Origin: Micrococcales bacterium
Lineage (GTDB): Bacteria > Actinomycetota > Actinomycetes > Actinomycetales > Microbacteriaceae
Direction: 5' to 3'
Assembly (NCBI GenBank): GCA_947441105.1
Contig: CANESN010000005.1
Span: forward strand, 1 to 16,726
DNA: 16,726 nucleotides
Positions 13,204 through 16,726 of this stretch are shown in pieces. Numbering within the stretch: the first letter of the stretch is position 1; the number at the start of each line of letters is the position of its first letter. A program made the position numbers and the translations under genes. The notes under the pieces were generated by a model that ran no database searches, had not been told where the DNA came from, and was given only the letters and a program-made list of their open reading frames with translations.

Positions 13204-14219
13204 TTAGATTTTCCGGCTGAACCGAGCTGAGAAGCTGCCTCTACAACTCGAGTAGACATTCCGGCCTCTGCGGACTTGCCCCAGGCACGAGGGTCATAAA
13301 GCTTCTTGTTGCCAACTTCGCCGTCAACGCGCAATACGCCGTCATAGTTCTTGAGCATGTGATCAACAATTGGACGGGTGAACGCGTACTGCAGGTCGGT
13401 ATCGATGTTCATCTTGATTACGCCGTACTTCACCGCGTCAGAGATTTCTTGCTCGGTCGAGCCAGAGCCACCGTGGAAGACCAGGTCAAACGGCAGGTGC
13501 TTGCCATACTTTGCGCCAACCTCATCCTGAATCTGCTTTAGCAGCTCTGGACGTAGCTTGACGTTGCCTGGCTTGTAGACGCCGTGCACGTTGCCGAAGG
13601 TTAATGCCGCCATGTAGCGACCGTTCTCGCCAAGCCCTAGGGCCTCAGCGGTAGCAAATCCGTCTGCAACAGTGGTGTACAAGTGCTCATCAATTGCACC
13701 TTCAATGCCATCTTCCTCGCCACCAACTGCACCGACTTCGATCTCTAGGATCGACCCGATGTTCTTGGTGCGGGCTAGGAACTCTTTGGCAATTTCAAGG
13801 TTCTGAGCAAGCGGAACCTCTGAACCATCCCACATGTGGGAGTTGAAGATCGCCTCGCCGCCAGCCTTCACGCTTTCTTCGGAGAGCGCAATAAGTGGCT
13901 TTACAAAGCTGTCTAGCTGCTCAAAGTTGCAGTGGTCGGTGTGTAGCGCAACCTTGATTTCGTAGTTCTTAGCAACTTCGCGAGCGAACGCTGCAAAACC
14001 CAAAGCTCCGGAAACTCGGTTCTTCACGGTTGGACCCGACCAGTAGTCCGCACCACCGGTGGTGACCTGCAAAATACCGTCCGAACCAGCAGCCTGCAAT
14101 CCTGCAAGTGCTGCGTTTAGAGTCTGGGAGCTGGAGACGTTGATCGCAGGATAGGCAAATCCACCGGCCTTGGCGCGGTTTAGCATCTCTACATACTGTT
14201 CGCTGTTTACTACACCCAT
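13197..14219 (-). CDS. fba: Class II fructose-bisphosphate aldolase
   Basis: This enzyme cleaves fructose 1,6-bisphosphate to dihydroxyacetone phosphate and glyceraldehyde 3-phosphate, using zinc. Numbering from ATG 14219 gives 340 residues. The catalytic/zinc motif ALHTDHC has D95 and H96. EVGAVGGEEDG, TFGNVHGVYKPG and LVFHGGSGST supply further metal and phosphate ligands. I chose 14219 because AAGGAGG (14225-14231) lies five bases upstream. An upstream start at 14264 would place 15 unrelated residues inside the preceding gene. That ribosome site overlaps the stop of the FruK-like gene, so the two are tightly coupled. The pairing suggests one route from fructose 1-phosphate to triose phosphates, and the gene also serves general glycolysis. 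Confidence 0.96.
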   Translation of the reverse strand: MGVVNSEQYVEMLNRAKAGGFAYPAINVSSSQTLNAALAGLQAAGSDGILQVTTGGADYWSGPTVKNRVSGALGFAAFAREVAKNYEIKVALHTDHCNFEQLDSFVKPLIALSEESVKAGGEAIFNSHMWDGSEVPLAQNLEIAKEFLARTKNIGSILEIEVGAVGGEEDGIEGAIDEHLYTTVADGFATAEALGLGENGRYMAALTFGNVHGVYKPGNVKLRPELLKQIQDEVGAKYGKHLPFDLVFHGGSGSTEQEISDAVKYGVIKMNIDTDLQYAFTRPIVDHMLKNYDGVLRVDGEVGNKKLYDPRAWGKSAEAGMSTRVVEAASQLGSAGKSKW

Positions 14220-14229
14220 GTGTGCCTCC

Positions 14230-15240
14230 TTAGGCCTTAGCTGGCTCGCCAAGTAGGCGAGCACGATCTGGAATTAGTTCTATGGTTGGTTCAACCAAGT
14301 TTTCAATCGACTGCAATCCACTGGTCGGCTGCTGAACCTTGGCCGCACCCCACTGCACGGCGGCGGCAATACCCTCAGCAACGTCAAAGCCAACACCAAA
14401 GGCATCTGCATCTGCTGGGTGATTTGTGACTGCAGCCAAGAAGCCTGCGATGGTGGAGTCGCCGGCACCCACGGTGTTGATGACCTTGACGGCTGGGGTG
14501 TAGGAGTGAATTGCGTGAGTCTTGGTAATTGCGACTATGCCGTCAACGCCGAGTGATGCCATGACACAGTCAACGCCCCAGCCATTTAGTTCGCGGGCAG
14601 CATCGATGACGTCACCCAAGGTGTTTAGGTCGCGCCCAACGCACTCAGCAAGCTCGTGAGCGTTTGGCTTCATGATTGTTGCCTTGCCCTGCTGTGCCCA
14701 ATACCTAAGTGCAGGACCAGACGTGTCCAGGATGACCTTTACACCAAGTGATTTCATGCGATCAAAAAGCGGGTGCAGATCTATGATCTCGCCGGTTTCT
14801 TCAATTTGAGGGTGAGCACCGGCAACAACAAGCCACTTGGCATCGTTGTCCAAAACGGTCTTCTCGGTAAGTGCTACAACTGCGTCCCAATCCCTTTGCT
14901 TCAGAGGTCTTGGGCTCTCGTTGATCTTGGTGGTTGGCCCGTCATACTCCACGATCGTGGTTGAAACTCGCAAGGTTCCTTCAATCCAGACCGGGGATAT
15001 GAACCCAGAGCCGGTGCGCTCTAAAACTGTAGGGTCAGCGTTTCCAATTGGAACCACTCCAGGAGCTGGGATGTTCGCAAGCCGAAGGCCGCGCGATACG
15101 TTGATGCCCTTACCGGCAAGCTCCTCGCCAACGCGCTCAGCGCGGTTGACCCCGCCTTCGACCAAGTTCTTTACGAAGTAGGTTCGATCCAGCGTTGGAG
15201 ATGGTGTGAGAGTAACGATTGGCGATTTTATGCCAGCCAT
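14230..15240 (-). CDS. fruK: PfkB-family sugar kinase, likely 1-phosphofructokinase
   Basis: This 336-residue ribokinase-fold kinase has the N-terminal TLTPSPTLDRTYFV and GKGINVSRGL pattern shared by 1-phosphofructokinase, LacC and PfkB. Its C-terminal ATP/catalytic motif is NTVGAGDSTIAGFLAA, with catalytic base D261. The most probable reaction is phosphorylation of fructose 1-phosphate to fructose 1,6-bisphosphate, the substrate of the aldolase encoded next. Tagatose-6-phosphate kinase or 6-phosphofructokinase activity cannot be excluded. No PTS fructose transporter gene is in the window. ATG 15240 has TAGGAG at 15247-15252. A 32-bp dyad immediately upstream suggests repressor control. Confidence 0.87.
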   Translation of the reverse strand: MAGIKSPIVTLTPSPTLDRTYFVKNLVEGGVNRAERVGEELAGKGINVSRGLRLANIPAPGVVPIGNADPTVLERTGSGFISPVWIEGTLRVSTTIVEYDGPTTKINESPRPLKQRDWDAVVALTEKTVLDNDAKWLVVAGAHPQIEETGEIIDLHPLFDRMKSLGVKVILDTSGPALRYWAQQGKATIMKPNAHELAECVGRDLNTLGDVIDAARELNGWGVDCVMASLGVDGIVAITKTHAIHSYTPAVKVINTVGAGDSTIAGFLAAVTNHPADADAFGVGFDVAEGIAAAVQWGAAKVQQPTSGLQSIENLVEPTIELIPDRARLLGEPAKA

Positions 15241-15252
15241 CAGGGGCTCCTA

Positions 15253-15284
15253 GATGTGAGAAAAACATAGTTTGCACTCACATC
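15253..15284. promoter_or_regulatory. Candidate operator dyad upstream of fruK-fba
   Basis: GATGTGAG (15253-15260) and CTCACATC (15277-15284) form a perfect 8-bp inverted repeat with a 16-base AT-rich spacer. An inner pair, AAAC (15263-15266) and GTTT (15270-15273), shares almost the same centre. The fruK start is 12 bases away on the minus strand. Minus-strand TATGTT (15264-15269, inside the dyad) and TATAGT (15303-15308) are possible -10 elements. A dimeric repressor bound here would block either. DeoR-type FruR-like control is my guess from the gene content. Confidence 0.6.
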
Positions 15285-15330
15285 GTTGTAGGCGCCGAAC
15301 TCACTATAGCCAATAAACCCTCATCTAAGG

Positions 15331-16518
15331 CTAGCCTTCGATCTCCTTGGCGGTAATTGTTGAAGGAGCCTCGGTGATTTCCTTTGGGGCCTCTATTGTC
15401 TCGATGCCGAGTTCGTTCTCGTCTAGGTCGTTTAAGCGCCTCGCGGTGACCAACATTCTGGTTTCCAAGGAGGATACAAAAGTGTTGTAGTCCTTGACGC
15501 TGGTGGTCATCGATCGCCCAAGCTTGTCCGCCAACTGGGCAATTTTGCCAACTCGCTCATACAGCTCTTTACCGAGTTTTAGCAGGGTTTTTAGCTGAGT
15601 CTCATCGGCATTTTGGCGCCAAATATGGCTAATGGTTTTTAGCACCGAGTAAAGCGTCACCGGAGATGCGACCGCAACGTTCTTCTTGAAGGCATACTCC
15701 AACAAGCCAGCATCGCTTTCTAGGGCCGCAGACAGCAGTGATTCGCTTGGCACGAAGCAAATCGTGAAATCTGGCGATGAATCGAGCCCGGTCCAATACT
15801 GCTTGGACCCAAGATCGTCGATGTGCTTGCGGAAGGCCTTGACGTGCTCATCCAGCAGGCGCTCGCGCCTTGCTAATTCTTCTCCGGTTGCCAACTCCGA
15901 GATTGCACTCGCCTCCTGGTAGGAGTTGAAGGGCACCTTGCTATCGATGGCGAGTTTTTTACCACTTGGCAAATTGATTACAACATCGACTCGACCGGGA
16001 CCGGCCTCGGTGGTGATGGTCACCTGCTCGGAGAAATCTGCATGCTTGATCAGTCCTGAAAGCTCGATCAGCTTTCTGAGTTGAGTTTCACCCCAGACAC
16101 CTCTGAGGGAGTTGGAACTCAGGGCTTGGGCAAGTTGCTGAGTTTGCTTGCGAAGTGTTTCGTCACTCTGAACAGCATTTCTGAGCTGCTCGGAAATGGT
16201 ATTGAACTGGCTCGCACGTTCTTTCTCGAGGTTTGCAACCACCTCACCCATCTTGGTGAGCTGTTCTTTCACCGGGGCTAGCTGAACCAGCACTTTATTC
16301 TCTTGGTCTTGCTGCATGCGCTGCTGCTCCAAAGAAAGATCTGCTTTGGCAAGCTGAGTTCGAAGCTCAACCTCGGTGGCTTCCAGAGCAGCAATCTTGC
16401 TTGCTAGCTCCGGGCTAGCGGTTACCGCTTTGCGCTTGCCGAATACGTAACCAAAAATGGCGCCGAGCACCACTCCGATAATGAGCGCGTTAAGAACAAT
16501 CCAAATCTGAAATTCCAT
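15331..16518 (-). CDS. rmuC: DNA recombination protein RmuC
   Basis: This 395-residue protein has an N-terminal membrane helix (about 5-28), a coiled coil (about 40-130) and the RmuC nuclease-like domain (about 135-350). That domain contains LRGVWGETQLRKLIE, GPGRVDVVINLPSGKKLAIDSKVPFN and FTICFVPSE. Family members limit recombination between short inverted repeats, probably as a restriction-endonuclease-fold nuclease, and are membrane-tethered. The acidic C-terminal tail is unconserved. ATG 16518 lies six bases after GATACT with no ribosome site. The upstream exonuclease gene ends 21 bases before on the same strand, so rmuC probably has its own leaderless promoter and may also receive readthrough. 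Confidence 0.94.
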   Translation of the reverse strand: MEFQIWIVLNALIIGVVLGAIFGYVFGKRKAVTASPELASKIAALEATEVELRTQLAKADLSLEQQRMQQDQENKVLVQLAPVKEQLTKMGEVVANLEKERASQFNTISEQLRNAVQSDETLRKQTQQLAQALSSNSLRGVWGETQLRKLIELSGLIKHADFSEQVTITTEAGPGRVDVVINLPSGKKLAIDSKVPFNSYQEASAISELATGEELARRERLLDEHVKAFRKHIDDLGSKQYWTGLDSSPDFTICFVPSESLLSAALESDAGLLEYAFKKNVAVASPVTLYSVLKTISHIWRQNADETQLKTLLKLGKELYERVGKIAQLADKLGRSMTTSVKDYNTFVSSLETRMLVTARRLNDLDENELGIETIEAPKEITEAPSTITAKEIEG

Positions 16519-16524
16519 GCTTGA

Positions 16525-16530
16525 AGTATC
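16525..16530 (-). promoter_or_regulatory. Predicted leaderless -10 for rmuC
   Basis: On the minus strand GATACT is followed by TCAAGC and then the ATG at 16518. The hexamer and spacing are identical to those before the gene at 4127. It sits in the 21-base gap after the exonuclease stop. Confidence 0.52.
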
Positions 16531-16539
16531 GCAGTGGCG

Positions 16540-16726
16540 TCAGACATTTAGCGGTTTCAGCACCTGCCGGGTCGCTTTCAAAAGGTCATCCATAGTCTCG
16601 GCCTCGTGACGACCGGCCATGTGGATGACAATTCTTGCGCAGGCATCGGCATCTGCCAGGGCATCGTGGTGGTTGAATTCCTCGTGACCAATCGCATACG
16701 CCACGGCGTTTAGTCGGTAGCTTTCC
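16540..16726 (-). CDS. DnaQ-like 3'-5' exonuclease, C-terminal end, 5' partial
   Basis: The visible 61 codons run to TGA (16540-16542), and the start lies beyond the window. The segment contains YRLNAVAYAIG and then HHDALADADACARI. This matches the Exo III motif of DEDDh exonucleases, with the catalytic His and Asp in H-x(4)-D. Such proteins are DNA polymerase III epsilon subunits or stand-alone DnaQ-like nucleases. The short tail after the motif, with no polymerase-binding extension or BRCT domain, favours a compact stand-alone exonuclease. The Exo I and II motifs are out of view. It precedes rmuC by 21 bases on the same strand. Confidence 0.8.
   Translation of the reverse strand, partial: ESYRLNAVAYAIGHEEFNHHDALADADACARIVIHMAGRHEAETMDDLLKATRQVLKPLNV

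Noticed and set aside
14220..14264. N-terminal extension of fba from 14264
   Set aside because: It lies inside the fruK coding end, while a perfect ribosome site sits just before the ATG at 14219.
15327..15338. Perfect 12-base palindrome AAGGCTAGCCTT over the rmuC stop codon
   Set aside because: It has no loop and no T-tract, so it is not a terminator. With a stop codon inside and no second copy noticed, it is probably chance.

Overview
The window is an ordinary chromosomal stretch of an actinobacterium, most likely a small-genome Microbacteriaceae (freshwater 'Luna'-type relatives such as Rhodoluna or Aquiluna; this placement is inference). Three things point there: protein similarity throughout, moderate GC that is low for the family, and very tight packing, with every convergent gene pair overlapping at its 3' ends. 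There are 18 complete protein genes, 2 genes cut by the window edges and 1 tRNA. I see no insertion sequence, prophage, CRISPR array or rRNA.

Layout. 1-395: the end of a type II NADH dehydrogenase gene, a strong hairpin, and a tRNA with anticodon UAA but a short (class I) variable loop. 395-3137 (+): lemA and htpX, then threonine ammonia-lyase (ilvA). 3134-4090 (-): greA and a DUF4307 membrane protein. 4127-5913: a small membrane protein (+), a hemolysin III/TrhA protein (-) and a short-chain-type cis-prenyltransferase (+). 6015-7930 (+): a PIN-PhoH protein and an A24 prepilin peptidase. 7902-11933 (-): xseA-xseB-DUF4245-carbonic anhydrase-fumC, a tightly coupled operon. 11969-12988 (+): ispH. 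12985-15240 (-): fruK-type kinase, fba, and a small MORN-like (YwqK-type) gene. 15331-16726 (-): rmuC and the end of a DnaQ-like exonuclease.

From memory, the order greA / DUF4307 / small membrane protein / hemolysin III / cis-prenyltransferase / phoH / fum / DUF4245 / xseB / xseA / ispH matches M. tuberculosis Rv1080c-Rv1110, strand for strand where I can recall it. It is therefore an ancestral actinobacterial neighbourhood, here shortened by loss. The mca (mycothiol S-conjugate amidase), Rv1084-like and glpX genes expected in this order are absent from their usual places.

The most informative non-coding signal is a repeated promoter layout. Seven genes carry a -10-like hexamer followed by exactly six bases and then the start codon, mostly without a Shine-Dalgarno sequence. 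This predicts leaderless mRNAs. Other regulatory signals are a 32-bp dyad upstream of the fruK-fba pair, a fumC terminator lying inside the opposing prepilin peptidase gene, and a perfect 11-bp hairpin inside the first codons of the YwqK-like gene. I found no clearly new multi-gene system.
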